The position numbers and the translations under genes are program-made. The notes under the pieces are model-generated. The model saw nothing but the letters and a program-made list of their open reading frames with translations. It made no database searches and was not told the DNA's origin. 44,806 nt of DNA from CAVQAH01 sp963784195 (GTDB lineage: Bacteria > Acidobacteriota > Vicinamibacteria > Vicinamibacterales > 2-12-FULL-66-21): the NCBI GenBank assembly GCA_963784195.1, contig CAWARA010000026.1, positions 1-44,806 of the forward strand, read 5' to 3'. How positions within the stretch are numbered: position 1 is the stretch's first letter; each line of letters begins with the position of its first letter. Shown here piece by piece: positions 1 to 10,036 of this stretch.

Positions 1-68
1 GGGCCTGCCGGAGGCACGAGACTCGCTCGACCGCGTAGCCGCTAGGCTCGCGTCGTGTGGAGCTTTGT

Positions 69-1811
69 ATGAACCGTCCTCTGAGCTCCGTCGCACTGCT
101 CGCCTTGCTCATCGTCGTGAGTGACGCACGCGACGCTCGAGCCTGCTCGTGCATCAGCGGCACCCCCCTGTGCGAAACCCTGTGGAATACGCCGGTCGTG
201 TTCGCGGGGGAGGTCATCGAGATCGCCGACGTGCCCGGTCCCTCCAGTTCCCCCTTTCCGGCCAACCGGCTGGTGAGGTTCCGAGTCGAGCAGTCATGGC
301 GAGAAGAGGTTCCGCGTGAAGTGGAGGTTCGTACCGGAAGTGGAGGCGGTGACTGCGGTTATACCTTCATCAAGGGTGTTCGCTATCTGGTGTTTGCCCG
401 CCGCAATGGCGAACAGTTGAACACCAGCATCTGTAGTCCGACCAAGCCGATCTCGGATGCCGGTGAGGATCTCGAGTACCTGAAGACTGCATTCAAACCG
501 TCTGTGGCGGGTCGCGTCTTCGGACGGGTGACGTTTCAGCGGAGAGACCCTGACGCCCCCATCATGCCGCTGAAAGACTACACGGTCACGCTCTCAGACG
601 GTCGCAAAGAGCGGAGTACAAAGACGGACGCGGATGGGCGATACGTGTTCAATGGCGTCAATACGGGCGTGTACGGCATCAGGTTGAACGTTCCGTCGAC
701 GGAGCATGCCTTCGGCAAGAAGGAGGTTGAGCTCGTCGATCCACGGGGATGTGCGGCGGCCGATTTCTATGTCGTCTTCGACGGCCGCATCTCGGCGAGG
801 CTCGTTCGTGCGGACGCCCAACCGGCGCGACGTGGATCACCGTCACTGGTGGAACGCGCTGGCACCCGCCGTCCTGACATGACCGATGCGGCGCGTGCAG
901 CAGCCAGTCTTCCTCGTCTCCACAGCCTCCTGGTCAGCCGGCGTGGCGAACTGATCCTCGAGCACTACGCCAAGGGCGTCAGACCCACGCGGCTCGCGAA
1001 CGTGAAGTCGGCGTCGAAGAGCATCATCTCGGCGCTCGTGGGGATCGCGCTGGCGCGCAACCATATCAAAAGCGTCAACGAGCCCATCGTCACGTACTTT
1101 CCCGAGCTTCGCCGTGCCGCCGATCCGCGCAAGCAGAAGATTACCGTTGAGGATCTCTTGACGATGAGGTCCGGCCTCGAGTCCACGAGCGGATCCAACT
1201 ATGGCGAGTGGGTGCGGAGCCGGAACTGGGTGAAGAATGCGCTGGATCGTCCGATGGTCAGCGAGCCCGGCACCGACATGGAATACAGCACCGGCAGCAG
1301 CCACCTGTTGTCGGCGATTCTCACCAAGATCACGAAGATGAGCACGTGGCAATTCGCCCAGACCGCCCTGATGCGTCCGATCGGCGTCACGCTGGCGCAG
1401 TGGACGCGCGATCCGCAGGGCATCTTCATGGGCGGCAACGAGATGCTCATGACGCCGCGGCAGATGGTGGCTTTCGGCGAGCTGTATCTGAACGAGGGCC
1501 GTCACAACGGCAAGCACGTTGTGTCGGCTTCCTGGGTCGAGACCTCCTGCGAGCCCCGGACGGCGTCGCGCTGGGACTCCGATCGGCGGTATGGGTATGG
1601 ATGGTGGATGCGCGAGCTCGGCGGCCGTCAGACGTGCTTCGCGTGGGGCTTCGGCGGGCAGTACATCTTCGTGTTCCGCGATCTCGGTGTGGTTGTGGTT
1701 ACGACGTCCGCGATTGACACAGACGAGGAACGCCGCGGCTACCGGCGCGCGCTGTTCGATTTGATCGAACAGCACGTGATCGCCCCGATAGCCGCGGCAT
1801 CTCCCTCATGA
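69..1811 (+). CDS. TIMP-like / carboxypeptidase-regulatory protein fused to a serine beta-lactamase domain
   Basis: The ATG at 69 is preferred over the GTG at 57 because TGGAG lies just upstream. The product is 580 aa and starts with a signal peptide (cleavage near residue 25, after ARA). A Cys-rich TIMP-like domain follows (about 26-145, beginning CSC), then a carboxypeptidase-regulatory beta-sandwich (about 150-235). What looks like the start of a second sandwich repeat (FDGRIS, near 238) is broken off. From about residue 280 to the end the protein is a class C beta-lactamase/esterase-type domain with S314-A-S-K317 as the SxxK motif, a YST motif at Y406 in place of YxN, and a GYGWW stretch. 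Such domains usually have their own signal peptide; this one would be exported by that of the TIMP part. It may be a real deletion fusion or an assembly join near 820-850. The substrate is unknown. Confidence 0.8.
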   Translation: MNRPLSSVALLALLIVVSDARDARACSCISGTPLCETLWNTPVVFAGEVIEIADVPGPSSSPFPANRLVRFRVEQSWREEVPREVEVRTGSGGGDCGYTFIKGVRYLVFARRNGEQLNTSICSPTKPISDAGEDLEYLKTAFKPSVAGRVFGRVTFQRRDPDAPIMPLKDYTVTLSDGRKERSTKTDADGRYVFNGVNTGVYGIRLNVPSTEHAFGKKEVELVDPRGCAAADFYVVFDGRISARLVRADAQPARRGSPSLVERAGTRRPDMTDAARAAASLPRLHSLLVSRRGELILEHYAKGVRPTRLANVKSASKSIISALVGIALARNHIKSVNEPIVTYFPELRRAADPRKQKITVEDLLTMRSGLESTSGSNYGEWVRSRNWVKNALDRPMVSEPGTDMEYSTGSSHLLSAILTKITKMSTWQFAQTALMRPIGVTLAQWTRDPQGIFMGGNEMLMTPRQMVAFGELYLNEGRHNGKHVVSASWVETSCEPRTASRWDSDRRYGYGWWMRELGGRQTCFAWGFGGQYIFVFRDLGVVVVTTSAIDTDEERRGYRRALFDLIEQHVIAPIAAASPS

Positions 1812-1819
1812 CCCCCGTC

Positions 1820-4800
1820 CTAGAAGTAGTACCTGGCTCCGATCACAACCTGTCGGGCCGTGCTCGAAACGGTATTGCGGATCCGCCCGAAGGTCGCGCT
1901 GGTCGTCACCAGCGTCGGGAATCCAAACGTCGGGTGATTGAACACGTTGGTCGCATCGACGCGAATCTCGAGGAGCTGGGTGCCGTAGGTTCGCGTGCGC
2001 TTGGCGAGCGACAAGCTTGCGATCCATCCGCCGGGACCGCGGAAGTAATTGCGGCCGACATTGCTGAATTCGCCGGCGCCCGGTGCGCTGAACTTCGCGC
2101 GCTCTTCCGGCGTGAAGTACCAGATCAGCCCGTCTTCCTCGTGAACGCCGCCCAGCGAGCGCGAACACTCGTTGCAATTGGCTGGTGTCTGCACGACATT
2201 CGAGAACGTGTTGCTGCCGGCGTATACGGTCATCGGCCGCCCGCTCTGCGCGACCAGCTGACCCGACAGCGTCCAGCCTCCGATGAACACATCTGTCAGC
2301 CGGTTGACGTTGCCGCCGAATCTCTTCTCCTGGCCGAACGGCAGCTCGAAAACGCCTTGCGCCTGGAATACGTGAGTGCGGTCGAAGTCCGACAGCGCGT
2401 AGTTCAGGTCGCGATCGAAGACGTTGAACGGCGTGCTCGAGGCCGATTGACCCGATCCCGTGGCGGCGACCGTGAACGCTGGATCGAACGAGCGGGTATC
2501 GCGAGAGCGCGACAGCGTGTAGCCGACCAGGTAGCTGTAGCCGTTGGAGAATCGTCGATCGAGCTTGATTTCCAGGGCGTGATATCTCGAGTAATCCTCG
2601 GAGTCGATCACGAACACACCAGTGAGGAACTGAGGGTACGGGAACAGGAAGAAGGAGCCGAGCCCGGCGATCTCCGGAAGCGTCCGGTTGCCTTGAACGC
2701 GGCTGCCTAGGCTGGCCGCGACCTCTGCTACCGAGTTCAGGGACAGCTGGGTTGGAAAGAGCCTTCTCACCATGGCTGAACCGGACTCGCCAGTCTCCCG
2801 GCGAGTATCGCCCGCCACCAACTGGTTCATCAGTGCGCTTTCACCGCCAGCCTTGACGGTATTGAAAGCATCCAGGAAGCCGTTGCTGCGGTACTCGACC
2901 TGATTGACGTTATAGGCTCCGAACAGGTTGTCGGCCTTTCGGCCCACGTACGCGACCTCGAGCAGTGCGCGGGCGAACACCTCGCGCTGATACGAGATGG
3001 TCCAGGCATGCGTCGTAGGCGTCTGGAACTCCGGATCCATCACGCGGATATTGTTGGTCGAGACGGCCGGGGGCTGAAGAAACGCTTCGGGTGACAGCGT
3101 CGGCGCCAGCCCTGGAAGACCGAAGCGAATACGACCACCACCCTGGCCGAACGCGACATTCGACGTCGCGGTGGTGATTCCCGGAATGCTCTGAAAGATC
3201 GCCGACGACAGGAGGAACGTGTTGATGCGATCGAACGCCATGCGGTAATTACCGCGGACTGCGCTCTTGCCATCACGCCTCGGATCCCACGCGATGCCGA
3301 TCGACGGCGCGAAGTTGTTCCAGTCATCGTCGTAGAGCTTGCCTTCATCCCACCGGACCGTGTTGCTGGCTGGTTCGCCGACCGCGAGACTCTGGTTCGG
3401 CCGTCGGATCAGATCGTCGGGATTGCTCGGCGCCAGCTTCGCTTCCCAGCGAAGTCCGGCATCGACGGTGATGTTCGGCCGCGGCCGCCAACTATCCTGG
3501 GCATACACGTCGATCTCGGGGAAACGCGCATCGAAGTTGAATGTCGTGCCGCCGGGGGCGTACGCATTACCCTCCTGCACGAAGCCCTGGCTCAGGGTGC
3601 CGACGCGGCCGAGCATGAAGTTGGTCAGCCATTCGAGACTGGGCCGGTCGAACTGCGTGTTGATGTTGCCGGGAATCCCGAACGTCGTCGGATTGACGGT
3701 GTTGATGGCCGGGTTGAAGTCGGCGTAGGGCCCGACGTTCACGCCGCTGACCGATCCGCGGATGTCCGTATGCTTCTGAAGCCTGATGTTCGTTCCGAAC
3801 TTGATGTTGTGCGACCCCTTCAGCCAGCTCAGGTTGTTGACGATCTGGAATGTGTCGATCGTCCGGAGGTTGCCGACATCGAAGGTCTCGGGCATCGTGA
3901 GGACGCCGATGCCGATGGCCGTGGAACCGGGAGCGAGGTACGTCGGCACCGAAGTGTTCGCGGTTGGAATCGTGAAATCGAAGGTGAAGTGATTCTGGCC
4001 GACGACGAACTCGTTGACCAGGTTGCTGGTTGGATTCCAGCGCCAGTTGCCGGCCCAGTTGTAGGGTGACCGGTTGGTGTTGACGATGCAGGGGCCGTCC
4101 GGGAAGCGGGGCTGGCCGCCGTTGACCGAGTCGCACAGCGTGTTCTGATAGCCCTTGGAGAAGCGAACGAAGGCCCCGTGATTGTTGTTGAAGATGTGAT
4201 CGATCTTGGTCACGAAGTCCAACTGTTCTTCTTCTTCGGGTGCGACGAAGTTGAATCCGGCGGTGTTGAGACCGTCGCCAACCGCGAAGTTGTTCGGCAG
4301 AGGCATCTGCGCAACGATCCCGAGGACGGTCGGATCGAGCCCGAGCCCGCTCGGATCGTTCGCCGGGATGTTGTAGGAGGCGACGTTGACGCCGCCGAGG
4401 ACGTTGCCGTTGGCGTCGACCGAGGCGCCGGTGACGCCGGTCGGTCGATTGCGCGCGCCGACGACGTAGCGGAAGAGGCCCTGCCGCGCCTGCTGCGTCA
4501 GCACCGTGCGCGTGATCGCCTGCGTCTGCTCGACGTTGAGCCACTGGCTGTTGACAAAGAAGAACGTCTGGTTGCGGCGAATCGGGCCACCGACGCTGAA
4601 GCCAGGCACCTTCTGCGTGAAGTTGCGCTTCGGCAGGTTGTCGATGTTGTTTTCCCATTCGTTGGCGTTGTATTCCGGCTTGCGGTCGAAGTAGTACGCC
4701 GTGCCGGAAAAGCTGTTCGTTCCGGATCGGGTGATCATCGCGACCTGGCCGCCGCTGTTACGCCCGAATTCGGCCGTCTGGTTCCCGGTGAGGACCTTGA

Positions 4801-5446
4801 ACTCGGCCAGCGCATCGGGATTCGTCCGCAGGGGCGAGAAGTTCGATCCGCCTGCGCTCGACTCGTTCGTATCGATGCCGTCGAGCGTGAAATTCCAGGA
4901 GCGATCGCGCGCGCCGTTGACGTGGATGCCGCCGCCGGTGTTCGCACCGGACACGACGCCCGGCTGCGTGAGCACGAGATCGAGCGGGTTCCGCCCGCGG
5001 CCACCGACAATTGGCAAACTCTCGATGGTCCGCTGATCGAACGTGGTGCCAAGATTGCCCGACGTGTCGGTCTGTACGACCTGGCTCGAGGCGCGCACCT
5101 CGATGGATTCTTCGAGGGTGCCGGTCGACAGCTTGCCGTTGATGGTCGCCGCCTCGCCGATGCTGACGCGGTTGCCGGAGGATACGAACTTCTTGAATCC
5201 CTGCAACTGGATGGAGATGGTGTAGACGCCGACCTGGACGGCCTCGAAGGCGTAGGCGCCTGAGGCGGTGGATACAGTTTCGAAGCTGACACCGGTCTGC
5301 TCGTTGGTGAGCGTGACCGTTGCCCCTGGAATGATTGCGCCCGAGTCGTCGGTCACGATCCCGGTGACGCGCGAGGTCGTCCCTTGAGCCAGCGCGAGGC
5401 CGGCGGTGACCAGCACGAATGTACAAGCCAGCAGAAGCCGTCGCAT
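1820..5446 (-). CDS. Oar-like TonB-dependent outer-membrane receptor with N-terminal carboxypeptidase-regulatory domain
   Basis: This 1208-aa protein starts at the ATG complementary to 5446, with GGAGG four bases upstream. An open frame runs further upstream, but it enters the GntR gene and precedes the signal peptide, so it is not used. The signal peptide (MRRLLLACTFVL, ending ALAQ) is followed by a carboxypeptidase-regulatory domain (about 25-110, with the SGAIIPGATVTLTNEQTG-type motif), a plug domain (about 120-250) and a long beta-barrel ending in GARYYF, a C-terminal aromatic as expected for Omp85-dependent insertion. This is the Acidobacteria/Bacteroidetes Oar-like type, which takes up large or complexed substrates using TonB energy. 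It lies 28 bp downstream of a GntR regulator on the same strand, so the two are probably co-transcribed. The substrate is not predictable from sequence. Confidence 0.93.
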   Translation of the reverse strand: MRRLLLACTFVLVTAGLALAQGTTSRVTGIVTDDSGAIIPGATVTLTNEQTGVSFETVSTASGAYAFEAVQVGVYTISIQLQGFKKFVSSGNRVSIGEAATINGKLSTGTLEESIEVRASSQVVQTDTSGNLGTTFDQRTIESLPIVGGRGRNPLDLVLTQPGVVSGANTGGGIHVNGARDRSWNFTLDGIDTNESSAGGSNFSPLRTNPDALAEFKVLTGNQTAEFGRNSGGQVAMITRSGTNSFSGTAYYFDRKPEYNANEWENNIDNLPKRNFTQKVPGFSVGGPIRRNQTFFFVNSQWLNVEQTQAITRTVLTQQARQGLFRYVVGARNRPTGVTGASVDANGNVLGGVNVASYNIPANDPSGLGLDPTVLGIVAQMPLPNNFAVGDGLNTAGFNFVAPEEEEQLDFVTKIDHIFNNNHGAFVRFSKGYQNTLCDSVNGGQPRFPDGPCIVNTNRSPYNWAGNWRWNPTSNLVNEFVVGQNHFTFDFTIPTANTSVPTYLAPGSTAIGIGVLTMPETFDVGNLRTIDTFQIVNNLSWLKGSHNIKFGTNIRLQKHTDIRGSVSGVNVGPYADFNPAINTVNPTTFGIPGNINTQFDRPSLEWLTNFMLGRVGTLSQGFVQEGNAYAPGGTTFNFDARFPEIDVYAQDSWRPRPNITVDAGLRWEAKLAPSNPDDLIRRPNQSLAVGEPASNTVRWDEGKLYDDDWNNFAPSIGIAWDPRRDGKSAVRGNYRMAFDRINTFLLSSAIFQSIPGITTATSNVAFGQGGGRIRFGLPGLAPTLSPEAFLQPPAVSTNNIRVMDPEFQTPTTHAWTISYQREVFARALLEVAYVGRKADNLFGAYNVNQVEYRSNGFLDAFNTVKAGGESALMNQLVAGDTRRETGESGSAMVRRLFPTQLSLNSVAEVAASLGSRVQGNRTLPEIAGLGSFFLFPYPQFLTGVFVIDSEDYSRYHALEIKLDRRFSNGYSYLVGYTLSRSRDTRSFDPAFTVAATGSGQSASSTPFNVFDRDLNYALSDFDRTHVFQAQGVFELPFGQEKRFGGNVNRLTDVFIGGWTLSGQLVAQSGRPMTVYAGSNTFSNVVQTPANCNECSRSLGGVHEEDGLIWYFTPEERAKFSAPGAGEFSNVGRNYFRGPGGWIASLSLAKRTRTYGTQLLEIRVDATNVFNHPTFGFPTLVTTSATFGRIRNTVSSTARQVVIGARYYF

Positions 5447-5474
5447 TTCGCCTCCCCCTCCAAAAAGAACCAAA

Positions 5475-6179
5475 TTACAAGCCGCGTTCCGCAACCGCTG
5501 CTTCGCCGTGGTGATCGAACGCGTCGCGGATGAATTGCCGGTTGCGCTCGTACCCCCAATGGACATCACGAAAGTACGCTCCCAGTGCCTCCGCGTCTCT
5601 CGCCTCCACGAGGCGGATGATGGCCCGATGCTCAGCGACGGACTTGCGTAGCCACGCGGACGACGTCTGACGCGGGATCGGAAAGATGTAGAGTGGCCCG
5701 CGGACGAGATTGCACGTGTCGCGAAGCGTACGGTTGTCGAGCTTGAGCAGGAAGACCTCATGGAACCGTCGGTTCCAAAGGCCGAAGGCCTGCCAGTCTC
5801 CGTTGGCGGCCGCCGTGGCCATCTGGCGATTGAATTGCCGCAGTTCACGCAGGTCGGCATCATCCAACTGCGTCACCACCGCTGCGGCGGCGGCGCCCTC
5901 GAGGATTCCGAGCGTTGCGTAGATCTCGCGCACGTCCTCAACCGACAGCACTCTGACGTTATAGCTGCGGCGACTGTTGCAGACGACGACGCCTTCAGCC
6001 TCCAGCCTGAGTAACGCTTCCCGGATCGGAGTCCGGCTGATGCCCAGCTGAGCGCCAAGTCGCTTTTCATGAATGCGCTCGCCTGGACGAAAGACACCTG
6101 ACACGATGTCCTGTCGCATCAGGGAATAGACCTTGTCGGCGATGGTCTCGGCCTGAACCCGTCCCAGGCTGCGGCGCAT
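5475..6179 (-). CDS. GntR-family transcriptional regulator, FadR/FCD type
   Basis: The 234-aa product has an N-terminal winged helix (about 10-75, containing LGISRTPIREALLRLEAEG, the recognition-helix signature of GntR proteins). An all-alpha FCD ligand-binding domain follows (about 85-215), with His residues in RRFHEVF, AEHRAI and DVHWG that fit the metal-binding triad of this class. FCD regulators bind small carboxylates, sugar acids or amino acids and usually repress neighbouring genes. It is immediately upstream of the TonB receptor, which is the obvious target. A near-perfect palindrome lies 5 bp before its start codon and suggests autoregulation. The ligand is unknown. Confidence 0.93.
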   Translation of the reverse strand: MRRSLGRVQAETIADKVYSLMRQDIVSGVFRPGERIHEKRLGAQLGISRTPIREALLRLEAEGVVVCNSRRSYNVRVLSVEDVREIYATLGILEGAAAAAVVTQLDDADLRELRQFNRQMATAAANGDWQAFGLWNRRFHEVFLLKLDNRTLRDTCNLVRGPLYIFPIPRQTSSAWLRKSVAEHRAIIRLVEARDAEALGAYFRDVHWGYERNRQFIRDAFDHHGEAAVAERGL

Positions 6180-6184
6180 GGCGA

Positions 6185-6204
6185 CTGATATATCACCATA
6201 TCAG
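6185..6204. promoter_or_regulatory. Candidate GntR operator
   Basis: The sequence is CTGATAT-ATCACC-ATATCAG: perfect 7-bp inverted arms around a 6-bp spacer. The left half also contains the palindrome TGATATATCA. The site lies 5 bp upstream of the GntR start codon, where bound protein would block transcription or cover the ribosome site. Its role as an operator is inferred from position and symmetry. Confidence 0.5.
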
Positions 6205-6219
6205 GCGGGGTTCAAGACA

Positions 6220-6259
6220 GTTCACGACGAGGGTTCACACGGAGGTTCAGACGAGGGGG
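6220..6259. repeat. Dispersed GTTCACACG-type repeat, copy 1
   Basis: Tandem-like units of GTTCACACGGAGG / GTTCAGACGAGGG type fill part of the space between the GntR gene and the broken glucokinase gene. The same unit family occurs in reverse orientation at 31290-31375, so it is a dispersed family and not local slippage alone. Confidence 0.6.
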
Positions 6260-6336
6260 CGACGCGTCGTTCACGAGTTCACAAGCCGATCGTCGATCGA
6301 TCCAACGCGTGAACAGCGGCGCCGAGGAGTCCCGCG

Positions 6337-7342
6337 TCAGCCGTTCAGGATGACGGCGACGGGAATGGTGGCGACGAGATGGGCCATCGGCTCCTTGTCG
6401 CGGAACGCCGCGAGGAACCCGCCTTCCTCGAGCGCCGGAAGGATCTTTGGCGCGATGCCTCCGCCGACGTAGACACCGGCCGTCGCGACGTAGCGCAGTG
6501 CCAGGTTGCCCGCTTCGGCGCCATACGCCGCAACGAAGATCTCGAGCGCCTCGACACACTGCGGGCATCGGCGCTCCATGGCGCTTGGCTGATGCGTTTC
6601 GGCAGGTCCGCCGAATCCTTGACGACGCCGACGCCGTCGCAGAGGCGTGAGGGAGCGATGCTGTTCGGCGTGATCATCGGGCCCGCGCCGAAGGAGTGAT
6701 GCGTGAACTGATAGATGTTGGCGAGCCCGGGGCCGGAGATGACGTGCTCGACGCCGACGCGTCCGAAGATGCGCGTCAGTTCGGTGACCATCGCCATCTC
6801 GCGCGGCGTGCGGGCGGCGAAGTCCGCGTGGCCGCCTTCGGACGCGGCAGGCAGGAACTGTCCATCGACGTTGTGCAGCAACGCCTCGCCGAGGCCGGTG
6901 CCGGCGGCGATCACCGCCGGCGTTTCCGGTCGGGATCGCAACGCCCTGCTGCAGCACGGCGAGCTCGTCGGGGTTGAGCACGTTGACGGAATACGCGAGC
7001 GCTTCCAGGTCGTTGATGATCGTCGAGCGCCGGAGGCCCAGCGTCTTGACTGACGCGCTCGTTGTCGACGCGCCACGGCACGTTGGTCAGCCGCGCGACC
7101 TGATCGGTGACGGCGCCGGCGACGCCGAAGCACGCCGACTCGATCCCCCGCGCGTCCACGCTCTGCGCCCGCAGGAACTCACGGATGATGTCCTCGAGGC
7201 TGTCGTATTCGAGCGTGACGAACTCGCCGGTCTCGACCACTGCCGGCCGATCGTCGGCCGCGCTGACCCTGCGGCCGGCCGTGTCGCGAGCAAAGAGCCC
7301 GAGCAGCGTCTTCGTTCCGCCCACATCGCCGGCGAGCAGCAT
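6337..7342 (-). pseudogene. glk: Glucokinase, interrupted by three frameshifts
   Basis: Read across frames, this is a complete bacterial glucokinase of about 334 aa, which phosphorylates glucose with ATP at the entry to glycolysis. The N-terminus carries the phosphate-binding motif GDVGGTKT, then FGVAGAV and the LTNVPW segment. After a shift near 7046-7058 the frame reads INDLEALAYSV; after a second near 6918-6921 it reads IAAGTGLGEA; after a third near 6578-6586 it returns to the earlier frame, reads VYVGGGIAPKIL and ends at a TGA at 6337. The first two fit single-base insertions and the third a single-base deletion, so the net length is one base over a whole number of codons. All conserved motifs are present and there are no substitution stops. 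The cause is either assembly error or very recent inactivation. Confidence 0.82.
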
Positions 7343-7354
7343 GGGTGCATTCTA

Positions 7355-7467
7355 GTGTAGGCCCGACCTGTCAGGTGCGGGCGTGCCGCAAATTACGACG
7401 TTGCTGATTCGTAGACGCCCGACCTGACCGCCTCCGCCAAGTCTACGGCGGAAGGTCGGCGCCTACA
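7355..7467. repeat. Palindromic intergenic repeat with CCGACCTG cores
   Basis: GTAGGCCCGACCTGTCAGGTGCGGG (7358 onward) is a short hairpin. It is followed by a longer imperfect inverted repeat at 7411-7467, whose arms begin GTAGACGCCCGACCTGACC and end AAGGTCGGCGCCTAC. Together they fill most of the 193-bp space between the divergent glucokinase and MerR-TPR genes, so they may overlap the promoters of either gene. Confidence 0.6.
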
Positions 7468-7535
7468 CGTGGCTGGTGATGGCGTGTGGAATCTACTTGA
7501 CTTTCCTCCACCTCGTGGCTAATCTTCGCCAATTA

Positions 7536-8405
7536 ATGACGTCGTCTTCGTCAGCGGCGGGCGGACCGTACGGTCTGCGCGAGATCCGGAGCCTTTACCC
7601 GTCGGTTACCGAGAATCACCTGCGGTACCTGGAGAAGTGGGGGCTCATCCGACACGACTCTCAGCCCCGCGATCAGCGCTTCTACTCGTTCGCCGATCTT
7701 CAGACCATCAAGCACGTCTCGTTCGAGATCGAGCGCGGCACGCCGCTGCGGGTGATCCTGCGATCGCTGGCGGCGGAGCGTCAGGGCCAGCTCGTGCTCG
7801 ACTTTCACGCGACGCCCGACACGCCGCGCGCCAAGGTCGTCACGCTCCTGACGCCGAAACCGCGGCCGCCCGACGTCGGTTCTGCGACGCCGTTGCCCGT
7901 CGGCTCCGCCGCCTCGATGATGTTTCCCTTCTCGGATCCGCAGGCGGCGCTGGCCGCGAAGTACTTCATCGAGGGATCGCGGCTGGACGATGGGGAAGAG
8001 CGCAACATGGAAGAGGCCGCCGCGACCTACCGGAAGGCGCTGGTGATCGATCCGGACCTGGTGCCCGCGATTGTCAACCTCGCCAACATCCACTACGCGC
8101 GTGACGAGCTGATCGAGGCGCAGGCGCTCTACGAACGGGCCATCGGTCTCGACCCCGACTGCTTCGAGGCCCACTTCAACCTGGGCAACATCCATCACGA
8201 CCTGGGGCGGTTTCACGAAGCGCTGGGGTGCTATCGCGGTGCCGTCGCGCTCAACCCCGGTTACCCCGACGCGCATTTCTACCTGGCGGTGACGCTCGAA
8301 AAGACCGGTCACTCACCGGAAGCGAAGCCGCACTGGAAGGCCTATCAGGATCTCGCGCCGAACGGCGAATGGGTGGAGCTGGCGAAGGAATTCTGTGATG
8401 GCTGA
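7536..8405 (+). CDS. MerR-type helix-turn-helix protein with tetratricopeptide repeats
   Basis: The ATG at 7536 gives 289 aa. The frame is open back to 7476, but the extra 20 residues do not look like part of a MerR domain. Residues about 10-80 form a MerR-like winged helix (YGLREIRSLYPSVTENHLRYLEKWGLI and the RFYSFADLQTI segment). After a low-complexity linker, at least three TPR units follow (about 155-275), with ALVIDPDLVPAIVNLANIH, AIGLDPDCFEAHFNLGNIHH and AVALNPGYPDAHFYLA as the helix-turn signatures. DNA binding plus a protein-interaction scaffold suggests a regulator that receives its signal through a partner protein and not through a small-molecule pocket. Targets are unknown. The stop codon lies within a terminator-like hairpin. 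Confidence 0.88.
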   Translation: MTSSSSAAGGPYGLREIRSLYPSVTENHLRYLEKWGLIRHDSQPRDQRFYSFADLQTIKHVSFEIERGTPLRVILRSLAAERQGQLVLDFHATPDTPRAKVVTLLTPKPRPPDVGSATPLPVGSAASMMFPFSDPQAALAAKYFIEGSRLDDGEERNMEEAAATYRKALVIDPDLVPAIVNLANIHYARDELIEAQALYERAIGLDPDCFEAHFNLGNIHHDLGRFHEALGCYRGAVALNPGYPDAHFYLAVTLEKTGHSPEAKPHWKAYQDLAPNGEWVELAKEFCDG

Positions 8406-8439
8406 GAATGCAAAGGGTCTGACCCCTTTACATTCTCAG
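8402..8439. terminator. Bidirectional stem-loop between convergent genes
   Basis: The arms CTGAGAATG and CATTCTCAG enclose a second stem of the AAAGGGTC / GACCCCTTT type. It lies exactly between two convergent genes ending at 8405 and 8444, and the stop of the first is part of the stem. The core resembles AAAGGGGTCAGACCCCTTT-like REP sequences seen in many bacteria (from memory, not searched). Confidence 0.6.
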
Positions 8440-8443
8440 TAGT

Positions 8444-8754
8444 TCAGTAGCTGTAGTCGACGCGCTCGCGCTTCTTCGGCGTCCGCCGCAGCTTGTAGTA
8501 CGCGCACTCCGGGCACCAGGAGTCGGCGACGAAGCCTTCCTTGCCGGCGAACGGCAGTACGTCGCGATGCGTGCAGAATTCACCTGCATCCGGCGTCGAG
8601 CGCCAGCGGCAGGAGCGGAACCGTTCGACGGCCGGCGATGCGGCAGGCGCTTCAGGTTTCGTCTGTGGCGTCACAGGCTCTGCGCCGGAGTTGGGCATTG
8701 ACGCCGCGCCGTCTATCGTGAGATGTCCGTCCGTGGCGAGTTTTGTGTCGTCCA

Positions 8755-8758
<4 letters not shown>
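8444..8758 (-). CDS. Small Cys-rich hypothetical protein
   Basis: The 104-aa product is not recognised. The first 45 residues are low-complexity and Pro/Ala-rich. The C-terminal half is compact, with Cys in FRSCRWR, EFCTHRD and SWCPECAYYKLRR, a spacing that suggests one zinc site, followed by a basic tail. Its ATG overlaps the TGA of rhlE (ATGATGA at 8755-8758), so translation is probably coupled to the helicase; an alternative in-frame ATG lies one codon later. The infA-rhlE context points to RNA or ribosome biology, but this is guilt by association only. Confidence 0.7.
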
Positions 8759-10029
<1,271 letters not shown>

Positions 10030-10036
10030 ATCGATT

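Noticed and set aside
1..68. Coding end of a gene entering from the left
   Set aside because: No frame with recognisable protein features ends here; only a leader with a TGGAG ribosome site for the first gene is visible.
4178..5263. Long plus-strand open frame of 361 codons
   Set aside because: It is antisense to the TonB receptor, has no recognisable domain and follows the codon-position bias of the real gene in shadow.
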